Assembly (NCBI RefSeq): GCF_927798175.1
Contig: NZ_CAKMMP010000001.1
Location: forward strand, 558,001 to 622,000
Direction of reading: 5' to 3'
From: Paenibacillus sp. JJ-223
Lineage (GTDB): Bacteria > Bacillota > Bacilli > Paenibacillales > Paenibacillaceae
DNA: 64,000 nt
The translations under genes and the position numbers were made by a program. Shown one piece after another: positions 18,002-26,579 of this stretch. Positions within the stretch are counted from its first letter, which is position 1. Each line of letters opens with the position of its first letter. The notes beneath the pieces were generated by a model that saw only the letters and a list, made by a program, of their open reading frames with translations, was not told the DNA's origin and did not search any database.

Positions 18002-19102
18002 ATGAATAATCCAGTAATCATTGTAGGCGCAGGTTTAGCCGGAATTCGCGCCGCAACGCTGCTCCAGGCAGAAGGAATTGATTATCGAATTTTAGAAGCA
18101 AGGAACAGAGTGGGGGGACGAATTTTATCAATTGAGAGCTCAACCATGCCGGAATCGGGAAAATTTGATCTTGGACCTACTTGGTATTGGCCGCGTTATG
18201 AAAAATCGATTTCCGAGCTTGTTCAAGAACTTCGTCTTGAAACGTTTGAGCAATATACTGAAGGTGCTATGTTGTTCGAGCGCTATGAAGGTAGAGCACC
18301 TGAACGACATGTCTTACCTGAACACGCCATAGAAAGATCCCTTCGTTTTACCGGAGGCGCGCAAGCTTTAATTCGTTCATTAGTTGATACGTTGCCCTCT
18401 AATAAAATTGAATTAGGAGTGCATGTCAAAGGAATCGATCTAAGCGAAGATAAAGTCATCTCGATCAGAGCCGAAGATTCGGAAAGGCATACCAAGGAGT
18501 ACACAACAAATTATGTGATTCTTGCATTGCCACCCAGACTTATTGTAAAACACATTCATTTTTCTCCTGCCTTGTCTAGGCAAACGGTAAGTGATTTGAT
18601 GAACAAACCTACTTGGATGGCAGCCCAAGCAAAAGCGGTAGCCGTTTATGATCGACCATTTTGGAGAGAAACGGGACACTCAGGAATGGCTTCAAGTTGG
18701 GTCGGCCCATTACAAGAAATACATGATGCATCTCCTGGTACAGGTTCAGGTGCCTTATTCGGTTTTTTTGGAATGCCAGCAACTACCCGCCAAGAGATAG
18801 GTGAAACGCGAATCTCCAAGTTGGTCATCGATCAATTAGTTAGACTTTTTGGGCCCGAGGCAAGAGAAGTACGGGAAATTCTATTGCAGGATTGGTCAAC
18901 TGAACAAGAAACAACAGTCTCAGATGATCTTATGCAGCGTTCAAGTTTCCCTGAATACGGAGCAATACCAGTAGTGGGTGATTGGGAACAAAAAATCATT
19001 TTTGCAGGAACCGAGACTAGTTCAGAGTTCGGCGGTCATTTGGAAGGAGCACTACTTTCGGCTGAAAGAGCGGTTAACCAGATCATTGCATTTGTGAAAT
19101 AA
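18002..19102 (+). CDS. Flavin monoamine oxidase-family oxidoreductase
   Basis: 366 residues. The FAD-binding Rossmann motif VGAGLAGIRAATLL is at residues ~8-21, followed by ILEARNRVGGRI, the signature of the amine oxidase / protoporphyrinogen oxidase group. The C-terminal FAD contact is FAGTETSSEFGGHLEGAL. These enzymes oxidise amines or C-N/C-C bonds with O2, giving H2O2. The frame is open upstream into the repeat, but AAGGAG at 17987-17992 supports ATG 18002. Shorter than typical MAO (~450), so the substrate-binding part is reduced. It is followed after 59 nt by the TetR gene. Substrate unknown. Confidence 0.88.
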   Translation: MNNPVIIVGAGLAGIRAATLLQAEGIDYRILEARNRVGGRILSIESSTMPESGKFDLGPTWYWPRYEKSISELVQELRLETFEQYTEGAMLFERYEGRAPERHVLPEHAIERSLRFTGGAQALIRSLVDTLPSNKIELGVHVKGIDLSEDKVISIRAEDSERHTKEYTTNYVILALPPRLIVKHIHFSPALSRQTVSDLMNKPTWMAAQAKAVAVYDRPFWRETGHSGMASSWVGPLQEIHDASPGTGSGALFGFFGMPATTRQEIGETRISKLVIDQLVRLFGPEAREVREILLQDWSTEQETTVSDDLMQRSSFPEYGAIPVVGDWEQKIIFAGTETSSEFGGHLEGALLSAERAVNQIIAFVK

Positions 19103-19110
19103 ACGATTTC

Positions 19111-19126
19111 TACCTATTAGTAGATA
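19111..19126. promoter_or_regulatory. Palindrome upstream of TetR gene
   Basis: TACCTATTAGTAGATA has the TACCT-N6-AGRTA form of the site at 16382-16397. It lies 9 nt after the flavoprotein stop and 35 nt before the TetR start, so it is a candidate autoregulatory operator. Confidence 0.55.
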
Positions 19127-19161
19127 TTCCGAGTGGACAGGAAGGAGAGCAGTTTACATTT

Positions 19162-19737
19162 ATGAATCCAAAGAAAAACACAGTGCAAGACATCATGGAT
19201 ACCGGGCTTACTTTGGTTCAAGCGCGAGGGTATAATGGGTTTAGCTATGCAGACATAGCAGAAGCGATCGGCATTCGTAAAGCGAGCATTCATTACCATT
19301 TTCCCTCTAAACAAGACCTAGTCCAGGCTATTCTGATTCGATACCGCCAAGATTTCACAGACCGGCTTCAAAAAATTAGCGATCAACCTTCGAGTGAACT
19401 TCAAAAGTTAAAATCTTTCTTTGGGCTGTATCGTGAAACGCTGGAAAACAACACCAAACTTTGTTTGTGTTCTATGATGGCTGCTGAGCTGAATTCCTTT
19501 CCCGTTGAAATTCGGGATGAAATAAACCGATTTTTCGAAGCTAATATCACTTGGGTTCAGCATGTACTGGACCAAGGAAAATCAGATGGAGAGTTTTCGT
19601 TTTCCAACGCTACTTTGGAGCAAGCACGGACACTTATTGCCTTTGTACAAGGGGCTCAATTGTTATCCAGAACTTCAGGTGAAATTGGATATTATGATGC
19701 GCTTGTCTCAAACTACTTGACAACGTTAGTCCCATAA
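19162..19737 (+). CDS. TetR/AcrR family regulator
   Basis: 191 residues. HTH at about 8-55: IMDTGLTLVQARGYNGFSYADIAEAIGI, then KASIHYHFPSKQDLV. The ligand domain has a LCLCSMMAAELNSFP stretch with two closely spaced Cys; NemR-like regulators of this group use such Cys to sense electrophiles or hypochlorite, which fits a redox cluster but is inference. GGAAGGAG is 14 nt before the ATG, longer than usual. Probable sites TACCT-N6-AGRTA precede this gene and the SDR. Confidence 0.88.
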   Translation: MNPKKNTVQDIMDTGLTLVQARGYNGFSYADIAEAIGIRKASIHYHFPSKQDLVQAILIRYRQDFTDRLQKISDQPSSELQKLKSFFGLYRETLENNTKLCLCSMMAAELNSFPVEIRDEINRFFEANITWVQHVLDQGKSDGEFSFSNATLEQARTLIAFVQGAQLLSRTSGEIGYYDALVSNYLTTLVP

Positions 19738-19904
19738 AACGGATTAAAAAAACCACGTATTCATTGAGATCATGAATAAAGTGACCCCATAAAGTGAGAC
19801 AGGTGATTTAGCTAGGCGATTAACCGGGCATGAGCCTCGATATTTTGTATCGGACCGAGAATAAAAAATTGCTTATGGCACACAAATTGAATTCGTTAAA
19901 TGAC

Positions 19905-19940
19905 AAAAGACCTCTATCCAGATACTGGATGAGATCTTTT
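19905..19940. terminator. Bidirectional terminator between convergent TetR and ArsR genes
   Basis: AAAAGA-C-CTC-T-ATCCAG (19905-19920) pairs with CTGGAT-GAG-A-TCTTTT (19924-19940). It has A and T runs on both sides, so it can serve both strands. The interval 19738-19904 shows nothing else convincing. Confidence 0.75.
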
Positions 19941-19960
19941 GCATAAGAACAAGAGCTGAC

Positions 19961-20632
19961 TTAATGGATCAGAAAATGACCTTGCCATTCATTGATTCCT
20001 TCATCCATGCGATAAGCTTTAAAGCCTTCTTGTTGCAATTTTTGAACAGCCAGTGCCGAATACGCGCAAACCGGACCCTGACAGTAAGCAATGACCTCAG
20101 CGTCCTTCGGGAGTTCTCGCATCATGCTATCGAGCTGATCCATAGGCATTGAAATGGCTCCGGGGATATGTCCCATTTCGAATTCTTCTTTTGGACGCAG
20201 ATCGACCAAAACAATGGATTCACGATTCACTTTCTCCATAACTTCATCCATGGTGAGTGTTTGGACCCCATCAAGGTTGTTTATAAAATCGTCTTTTAAT
20301 TTTGAAATATCCGGAAGTTGCTTTTCACTTATTCGCCAAAGGGAAGACATGAAATCAATAATTTCAGGATCTGCTAGAGAGTAAATGGCATAGGTTCCTT
20401 TCTTGGTGAACTTTACAAGCTTGGCATCAAGCAAAATTTGAAGATGACGGGATACGTTGGCCATATTCATACCTGTACATTCTGCCAATTTTTCGACAGA
20501 CTTAGGGCTTTGAGCCAACACATTCAGTATTTCAAGTCGTTTGTCACTCGACAAACTTTTACCGATTCGTGCAAGTTGTCTATACAGATCCTCTTTCAAT
20601 ACCTTTGCTGAAGCCAATGGTTCTTCCATCAT
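19961..20632 (-). CDS. ArsR-type regulator fused to a rhodanese domain
   Basis: 223 residues. The winged HTH (about 20-95) reads RLEILNVLAQSPKSVEKLAE then MNMANVSRHLQILLDAKLV; the ELCVC metal-binding motif of classical ArsR/SmtB is absent. The C-terminal rhodanese domain (about 125-220) has an intact loop CQGPVCAYSA, with a second Cys. Such fusions are thought to sense reactive sulfur or redox state through the rhodanese Cys (inference). AGAGG is 6 nt before ATG 20632. Its own promoter carries the ATTCAA-N8-TTGAAT type operator, and ArsR-family proteins bind such 6-N-6 inverted repeats, so it is the best candidate for the cluster repressor. Confidence 0.9.
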   Translation of the reverse strand: MMEEPLASAKVLKEDLYRQLARIGKSLSSDKRLEILNVLAQSPKSVEKLAECTGMNMANVSRHLQILLDAKLVKFTKKGTYAIYSLADPEIIDFMSSLWRISEKQLPDISKLKDDFINNLDGVQTLTMDEVMEKVNRESIVLVDLRPKEEFEMGHIPGAISMPMDQLDSMMRELPKDAEVIAYCQGPVCAYSALAVQKLQQEGFKAYRMDEGINEWQGHFLIH

Positions 20633-20709
20633 GATCAACCTCTATTCTATGTCGTTATTCTTCACATTAAGGTGTTTATCTTCAATCATTAACTTCTATA
20701 ATTGAATTG

Positions 20710-20755
20710 ATTCAATTGATTAATAAAATTGTATCATGTTCTATCATGTAATCAA
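20710..20755 (-). promoter_or_regulatory. Promoter and operator of the ArsR-rhodanese gene (minus strand)
   Basis: On the minus strand: TTGATT (20755-20750), 16-nt spacer, TACAAT (20733-20728) with an extended -10 TG. Operator ATTTTATTAATCAATTGAAT (20729-20710) matches the thioredoxin operator at 18 of 20 bases and again starts at base 5 of the -10 box. Confidence 0.75.
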
Positions 20756-20776
20756 GGACCAGCGATAGGGATTATC

Positions 20777-20823
20777 TTGACGAAAGGATCACTGTGAACT
20801 ATAATTCAATTGATTGATTGAAC
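20777..20823 (+). promoter_or_regulatory. Divergent promoter with shared operator, facing decayed genes
   Basis: TTGACG (20777-20782), 17-nt spacer, TATAAT (20800-20805). Operator ATTCAATTGATTGATTGAAC (20804-20823) begins at base 5 of the -10 box. It drives toward the remnants at 20886-21822. Confidence 0.78.
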
Positions 20824-20885
20824 GTTTGATTTTGGGCAGTTCATACATTAACTCATGAAGGTTCGAAATCGTGGCAAAGGTCTAA

Positions 20886-21047
20886 TTGTTAGTTCGTGAT
20901 GAAGATGTTCAAGTCCTGCATGGCTTTAGCAGTGAAGCTAAAGCTAAAGCATACCTGGAAAGTACTCTTTTCACAAATGATGTTGTTGTTGGGCTGAAGG
21001 AACTGCTCCAGTCTGATCCGGAAATTCGTATTTATAGTACTTTATAG
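20886..21047 (+). pseudogene. C-terminal remnant of a small conserved protein
   Basis: 53 codons reading LLVRDEDVQVLHGFSSEAKA and on to a DPEIRIYSTL end. The mix of residues looks like real coding sequence (small alpha/beta protein of the antibiotic-biosynthesis-monooxygenase kind, uncertain). The frame is closed upstream by a stop at 20883-20885 with no start codon of good quality, so the N-terminal half is lost. It lies behind an operator-controlled promoter and so was once part of the redox regulon. Confidence 0.5.
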
Positions 21048-21390
21048 AGAGAAGTTTCTACTACTCTAAAGGATCACGCTAATACTACAAAATTTACTTT
21101 ATAAACCGACATTGCAATCCCGCTATGTCGGTTTAGTTTCATCAACACATGAAATAACTCAATGAAGAAATTTCATGTTAGGGAACCGCTATTATCAAAT
21201 TATGTAGGGGAGAAAGGGCTGATCCCAAACAACTTCTTATGTCTTCAGCAGCAGCTTGCTATTTAATGACTTTGGTATTCTTGTTGGATCAAAGGGATCA
21301 AAGTCGAATTCCTGTAGCGGAATTGTCTATGGAGACGGAAGGCAATACGACTTCAGAAGGACAATTGCATCATTCATCGTCGAAGATTGA

Positions 21391-21822
21391 ACTGATTCGT
21401 CTGTCGGGATTCATGTGGCTTCGATGTATTTACCATCGGTAATAACAGGGGTCCTGGTTGATCGATTCGGTTATATTAGGATGGCCTATGTTTCAGGCTT
21501 CACCTTGTTGTTGTCAGGTGTGCTCGCTGCTTTTGCACCTGGTGATTCCATGGTATTGCTCACTCTTGCTTTGGCTCTTCTGGGCCTAGGCTGGAACTTT
21601 GGTTTGATTAGCGGGACTGCAGCCATTGTCGATGCAGCCCCATCCCATGTCCGTGCGAAGACGCAAGGAACAGTGGATGTTTTGATTGCATTATCAGGAG
21701 CATCCGGGGGAGCATTATCAGGCATGGTCGTGGCACAATCCAGTTTTACCGTCCTTTCATTGATTGGAGCCTTTTTGTCACTGCTACTCATCCCCGTCGT
21801 CATTTGGTTCCGTAACAAGTAA
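21391..21822 (+). pseudogene. MFS transporter, C-terminal remnant
   Basis: In-frame after a stop at 21388-21390, 143 codons read SVGIHVASMYLPSVITGVLV, then four hydrophobic helices up to VIWFRNK. This is the second half of an MFS efflux protein (IHVASMYLPS and LGLGWNFGLISG-type motifs). The N-terminal ~250 residues are absent; 21048-21390 holds no clean frame. Terminator 21848-21908 still follows. Confidence 0.75.
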
Positions 21823-21847
21823 TTAACCATCCTTTATATACAACCCA

Positions 21848-21908
21848 AAACCTTTCTTCTAGTTTATTGTGTGACTAACAATGAATTAGAAGAAAGGTTT
21901 CTTTTTTT
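21848..21908 (+). terminator. Long rho-independent terminator
   Basis: AAACCTTTCTTCTA (21848-21861) pairs with TAGAAGAAAGGTTT (21887-21900), followed by C and seven T. Confidence 0.88.
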
Positions 21909-22316
21909 AGGTGAAAACTAAAGTGGTATTATTCAGCATGTTGGTCCAACTGTAATGTTTCTCCATAGGTTAGCTCTATTACGCAATAGCCCAATCGGGT
22001 GATTTTTACATTTTTCACGGAGTTGTAAGAAAGAATTGATCCTTCCTTGAACGTTTAGAGGAGAAGGCGTGACCACAATTGCAACGCTAAACGTCAAGTA
22101 TATAATAAATTTTAAATATCAGGTTTTGTAATACTTGGACCGCACTTTCAACAGTTTCGGGTTACGGCCAAACCTACTATGTGAAAAAAATCTCTTTCTA
22201 ATCACAAAGCAGCTAAGCATCAATTAGCCCCCGAAGGTCATGAAGTTCAGCATCTAAACCTGATGTTTTGTTTCTTCATTTTAGACAAAAACAAAGTTGG
22301 AGGGGAGAAGGTAAAG
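21909..22316. other. Leader/promoter region of the cyd operon
   Basis: No gene seen in these 408 nt. It is probably the regulatory region of cydA, but I find no clear -35/-10 pair nor a consensus Rex site (TTGTGA-N6-TCACAA); a looser TGTGA...TCACA pair at 22181-22206 is spaced too widely. Confidence 0.4.
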
Positions 22317-23681
22317 ATGGGGATGGATACGGTACTATGGAGCAAACTGGTGACTGGTATGACGCTAGCATTCCATGTAATTTTCGCAACACTTGGCGTG
22401 GGGATCCCTTTAATGATTTCACTGGCCGAGTTAATAGGCATCCGCAAAAAAGATCTGCACTACATACTTATGGCAAAGAGGTGGTCACGAGGGTTCGTTA
22501 TCTCCGTTGCGGTAGGCGTAGTCACGGGAACAGCAATTTCGCTGCAGCTTTCTTTAGTATGGCCTCATTTTATGAAGCTTGCGGGTAATGTTATTGCGCT
22601 TCCATTGTTTATGGAGGTGTTCGCCTTCTTTTTTGAAGCCATTTTCCTAGGGATTTACCTGTACACATGGGATCGGTTTAAAAACCCCATGATGCATTGG
22701 CTGCTAACCATTCCGATTGTGGTCGGGGCAGGGATGTCAGCCGTATTTATCACAACGGTAAACGGATTTATGAATCAACCGGGAGGTTTTACGTTTGAAG
22801 GAGGACAATTCACAGCCGTTGACCCCGTTCAAGCCATGCTGAGCACGGCAACCTTTTCCAAGGTGTTTCATGTATTAAGTTCGGCCTATTTAACAGGAGC
22901 GGCTTTGCTCGCAGGCGTTGCAGCTTTTTCAATGCTTCGAAAAGGAGCTTCAGGATACCACAAAAAAGCCTTAAACCTGATGATGGCAGTGGTTTTGGTG
23001 TTCAGTTTAATAAATACATTGGCCGGTGACGTCTCCGCTAAGTTTTTGGCTGAGCATCAACCCGAAAAGCTCGCAGCGGCAGAATGGCATTTTGAAACGG
23101 AGAGCGGGGCCGATTTGATATTTTTAGGGTGGCTTAATGTTGAACATGAAATTATAGGTGCACTTCACCTTCCGAAACTTCTCAGTTTCTTGGCTTTTGG
23201 AAATTTCAATGCAGAAGTAACGGGTCTGAATGAGTTTCCGATTGACGAACAACCGCCTCTCATCGTTCATTACTTTTTCGATTTGATGGCAGGCATTGGA
23301 TTTGCATTGCTAGGCATTTCTTTTCTGTATTTCCTCTTCGTATTTTGGAAAAAGCGAAATGAATTCAACAAGTGGCTGCTGAGGTTAGTTGCATTAGGCG
23401 CACCGCTTGCAATTTTAGGCGTTGAGCTGGGATGGTTTTACGCAGAACTCGGCAGGCAGCCTTGGATTATTCGAGGATTTATGCGTGTAGAGGAAGCCGC
23501 GACGACATCCCCAAGCGTCAGAATCCTTTTTTTCTTCTTCCTTCTTCTATACATCGTGTTGGGGACCGTTAGCGGTCTTGTCCTTCGTCGCATGTTCAAA
23601 CATAATCCGGCAGAAGTTGAGATGGAGAAGTGGATGCAGCATGTAAGCGATAAAACAGCATTGAAGGGTGAGCATGCATGA
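22317..23681 (+). CDS. cydA: Cytochrome bd-type quinol oxidase subunit I
   Basis: 454 residues with nine or so TM helices. Heme-ligand regions are visible: an N-terminal His in GMTLAFHVIFA (TM1) and FHVLSSAYLTG; the conserved GRQPW motif is in ELGRQPWIIRGFMR. The quinol-binding Q-loop between helices 6 and 7 is short, as in CIO-type enzymes. It reduces O2 to water using quinol at low oxygen or under stress. GGAGGGGAG and GAAGG precede ATG 22317 (a second ATG follows at 22323). Stop overlaps the cydB start by 4 nt (ATGA), so translation is coupled. Confidence 0.95.
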   Translation: MGMDTVLWSKLVTGMTLAFHVIFATLGVGIPLMISLAELIGIRKKDLHYILMAKRWSRGFVISVAVGVVTGTAISLQLSLVWPHFMKLAGNVIALPLFMEVFAFFFEAIFLGIYLYTWDRFKNPMMHWLLTIPIVVGAGMSAVFITTVNGFMNQPGGFTFEGGQFTAVDPVQAMLSTATFSKVFHVLSSAYLTGAALLAGVAAFSMLRKGASGYHKKALNLMMAVVLVFSLINTLAGDVSAKFLAEHQPEKLAAAEWHFETESGADLIFLGWLNVEHEIIGALHLPKLLSFLAFGNFNAEVTGLNEFPIDEQPPLIVHYFFDLMAGIGFALLGISFLYFLFVFWKKRNEFNKWLLRLVALGAPLAILGVELGWFYAELGRQPWIIRGFMRVEEAATTSPSVRILFFFFLLLYIVLGTVSGLVLRRMFKHNPAEVEMEKWMQHVSDKTALKGEHA

Positions 23682-24694
23682 TGAGTTACGAATTGATTGG
23701 AATTTCAGTGCTCTGGTTGTTTTTGTACGGATATATCATTATCGCTTCCATTGATTTCGGAGCAGGGTTCTTTGCTTTTTATGCTCGATTTACGAAACAG
23801 GATCATGTAACCAATAAGCTGATTTCTCGTTATTTATCGCCCGTTTGGGAAATTACGAATGTATTTTTCGTTTTTTTCTACATTGGCATAATCGGCTTTT
23901 TCCCGGAAACCTCCTATTATTATGGATCAGCCATGCTTGTCCCAGGAAGTCTTGCCGTCATTTTGCTCGCGATTCGCGGTTCATTTTATGCATTTGAGAA
24001 TTATGGTTCAAAAAATAATCTGGTTTATCTGTTTCTGTATGGAGCAACCGGGGTGCTTATTCCTGCCTCACTGTCAGTCGCGCTGACGCTATCCGAAGGC
24101 GGATTTATTTTGAAACAAGGAGAGACGGCCTCGTTGGATTACTGGGCGCTCTTTAGCAGTCCATTGTCCTGGAGCATCGTTGGGCTGGCCATTGTTTCTG
24201 TTTTATTCATCAGCGCTTCCTTTCTGGCTTTTTACGCTTCGAGGGCTGAAGATCATGGAGCGTTGAAATTGATGCGGACCTATGCCCTTTTTTGGAGCAC
24301 ACCTACAATCGTGATCGCATTGACGACATTTATTTTTTTGGGCCAACACAATGAACGGCATTTTCAAAATATGATGGATTTGTGGTGGCTGCTCGCATTT
24401 TCTGTGGCCTTCTTTATGATCGCCATGTGGCTGTTATATCGAGGACGTCGTTACGGCTGGGCGTTTATATGCATCATGCTGCAATTCTTCAGCGCTTTTT
24501 TTGCTTACGGAATTGGACATTATCCATACATTCTTGACCCATACATCACCATTCAAAGCAGCGTCACCTCCTCATCCATGGGCTTCGCACTGGTGGTCGC
24601 GTTTATCGGCGGTATGTGTCTCTTGGTTCCTTCACTGATCTTGGTCTTCAGACTCTTTCTATTTGATGCGGATTATGTGAAAGGAAAGAAATAG
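23678..24694 (+). CDS. cydB: Cytochrome bd-type quinol oxidase subunit II
   Basis: 338 residues with about eight TM helices. The N-terminal helix ends with an ASIDFGAGFF motif, the family signature (DFGxG). Other typical parts are the NYGSKNN loop and GHYPYILDP before the last helices. Subunit II stabilises CydA and its hemes in the membrane. Overlaps cydA by 4 nt. An 11-bp hairpin follows before cydD. Confidence 0.95.
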   Translation: MMSYELIGISVLWLFLYGYIIIASIDFGAGFFAFYARFTKQDHVTNKLISRYLSPVWEITNVFFVFFYIGIIGFFPETSYYYGSAMLVPGSLAVILLAIRGSFYAFENYGSKNNLVYLFLYGATGVLIPASLSVALTLSEGGFILKQGETASLDYWALFSSPLSWSIVGLAIVSVLFISASFLAFYASRAEDHGALKLMRTYALFWSTPTIVIALTTFIFLGQHNERHFQNMMDLWWLLAFSVAFFMIAMWLLYRGRRYGWAFICIMLQFFSAFFAYGIGHYPYILDPYITIQSSVTSSSMGFALVVAFIGGMCLLVPSLILVFRLFLFDADYVKGKK

Positions 24695-24705
24695 ACAAGT
24701 TCATC

Positions 24706-24735
24706 GTTTCCTTGAGGGTTGTCTCTCAAGGAAAC
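24706..24735 (+). other. Stable intercistronic hairpin between cydB and cydD
   Basis: GTTTCCTTGAG (24706-24716) pairs perfectly with CTCAAGGAAAC (24725-24735), 8-nt loop. No T run follows. It sits 8 nt before the cydD ribosome binding site (AAGGAGG 24743-24749) and could be an RNA-processing or stabilising structure that sets oxidase above exporter levels. Confidence 0.7.
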
Positions 24736-24758
24736 TTCCAGAAAGGAGGAGAGTTAAC

Positions 24759-26579
24759 GTGAAAAGAAAGACGAGCCTCATTGCTCAACAAATGTCTGCA
24801 CAACGAAAATCCGTCGTTCTTCTTGCCCTCATTTCATTTGTACTTGGTACAGCCATCGTTGTTCAAGCTGCACTGCTTGCAGAAGCCGTCCAGCGTATTT
24901 TCGTGGAAAAAGCCTCTTTTTCATCCGTCGTTTGGATCCTTGGCATGCTTTTGGTGACTATGGCTTTACGTACACTGTTATCATTTGGCAATGGGAGAAT
25001 AGGTCTGCACATGGCGGCCAACGCAAAGACGAGCATGCGAGCATCTGTTACGCGAAGCTTGACCCGTTCTTCCATGGGTTTAAGTGTTCGGGGACAGACG
25101 GGAGAAAAGGTCAGCGTAGCATTGGATGCAGTAGATGAGGCCGATCATTATTTCAGTCAGTACATGCCAAAAATGGTAGAAGCCATGATCATCCCTATTT
25201 TGATTCTGGTCGTTACGTTTACTCAACATGCAAATTCAGGTCTCATCATGTTGTTTACGGCTCCGTTTATTCCCATCTTCATGATCTTGGTGGGACTGAA
25301 GACGAAAAATAAATCGGAAGAAAAATATGCGCAGCTGGCCCACTTCTCCGGTACGTTTTTGGATTCCCTCCAAGGCTTGGTTACATTGAAAATATTCGGC
25401 CGGGCCCAACGACAGCAGCAGGCGATAGAGCATAGCAGTTTAAACTACCGTGATACAACCATGGATATTTTGAAAATCGCATTCATGAATACGTTCATGT
25501 TGGAATCCATTGTGATGCTTAGTATCGGTATTGTCGCTCTTGAATTGGCCATTCAGTTGGTTGTTTTCAAATCCATGACGTTCCACACGGCATTTCTCGT
25601 TTTGTTGCTCGTTCCGGAATTCTATAATCTCTTAAAAAATACAGGCACTGCTTTTCACAGCGGACGAACAAGCATGGGGGCGATCCGTAGGGTGGAAAGC
25701 ATGCTTGAGAAGAATAGGGGTAACGGTAAACCCGTTCTAATGGAGAACATGGTGAGAACCGAGGAAAGCGATGAGAACGATCGAATGACGAAAGCAGATG
25801 AAGCCTTCCCGATGCCCCATCTACAGTCGCTTCCGATACCGCCTTCGATAGAACTAAAGAATGTACGGTTTCAGTATGCTCCGGATTCATTCGAACTTTA
25901 TTCGGGAAGTGTGTTTCTTAAACCCGGAAGCAACATTGCCATTGTTGGAAAAAGCGGTGCCGGTAAAACGACACTGCTTCATCTTATTGCCGGTTTGCTG
26001 AAACCGGATTCGGGGACGATTCTGGTGAACGGAAATCCGCTTTCGCAAGAGAATGAAGAAGTATGGTTTAAACAAGTTATCTATATAACGCAGCACCCTT
26101 ATATTTTCGCAGGCACATTCGCCGAAAATATCGCGATCGGTGCGGGTCGGGACGTTTCCAGGAAAGAAATCGAGAAAGCGGCAGAGGAAGCCGGACTAAC
26201 GACGGTTGCGGCACAATTGGATCAAGGATTGGATACTTTCGTTGGCGAGGGAGGACGCGGACTATCTGGTGGTGAAAAGCAACGTCTTGCCTTGGCACGA
26301 GCTTTTATAAAGCGACCTGCCATCATATTGTTCGATGAGCCTACAGTAGGGCTCGATTTGCACACCGAACGCATACTGCAGCGTTCCATTTCTACATTAT
26401 CGAAAACGTCTACCATGATTACGGTGGCACATCGATTATATACGATTCAACATGCCGACAACATTTTGTTTGTAGATCAAGGAACGATTGTGGATTCAGG
26501 CCGTCACGAGGAACTTCTGAAACGATTGCCCCAATATGCTGAAATGGTCGCTGTCCAACAAAAAGGGGGATTAACATGA
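24759..26579 (+). CDS. cydD: ABC exporter for cytochrome bd assembly, subunit CydD
   Basis: 606 residues, a fused TM and ATPase half-transporter. Six TM helices (about 15-290), then a nucleotide-binding domain with Walker A GKSGAGKTT (~400), signature LSGGEKQR and Walker B IILFDEPTVGLD. A charged, poorly conserved insert of ~40 residues (GNGKPVLMENMVRTEESDEN region) links the two. CydDC exports cysteine/glutathione-type thiols and is needed for bd oxidase assembly. GTG start (24759) with AAGGAGG at the right spacing. The stop overlaps the cydC ATG by 4 nt. Confidence 0.93.
   Translation: MKRKTSLIAQQMSAQRKSVVLLALISFVLGTAIVVQAALLAEAVQRIFVEKASFSSVVWILGMLLVTMALRTLLSFGNGRIGLHMAANAKTSMRASVTRSLTRSSMGLSVRGQTGEKVSVALDAVDEADHYFSQYMPKMVEAMIIPILILVVTFTQHANSGLIMLFTAPFIPIFMILVGLKTKNKSEEKYAQLAHFSGTFLDSLQGLVTLKIFGRAQRQQQAIEHSSLNYRDTTMDILKIAFMNTFMLESIVMLSIGIVALELAIQLVVFKSMTFHTAFLVLLLVPEFYNLLKNTGTAFHSGRTSMGAIRRVESMLEKNRGNGKPVLMENMVRTEESDENDRMTKADEAFPMPHLQSLPIPPSIELKNVRFQYAPDSFELYSGSVFLKPGSNIAIVGKSGAGKTTLLHLIAGLLKPDSGTILVNGNPLSQENEEVWFKQVIYITQHPYIFAGTFAENIAIGAGRDVSRKEIEKAAEEAGLTTVAAQLDQGLDTFVGEGGRGLSGGEKQRLALARAFIKRPAIILFDEPTVGLDLHTERILQRSISTLSKTSTMITVAHRLYTIQHADNILFVDQGTIVDSGRHEELLKRLPQYAEMVAVQQKGGLT

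Noticed and set aside
19741..19904. IS3-like end (AAAGTGACCCCATAAAGTGAGACA region) as an insertion sequence
   Set aside because: No second end, no transposase fragment and no target duplication visible.
22181..22206. Possible Rex/FNR box (TGTGA...TCACA) before cydA
   Set aside because: Arms are separated by ~16 nt instead of 6, so it does not match either consensus.
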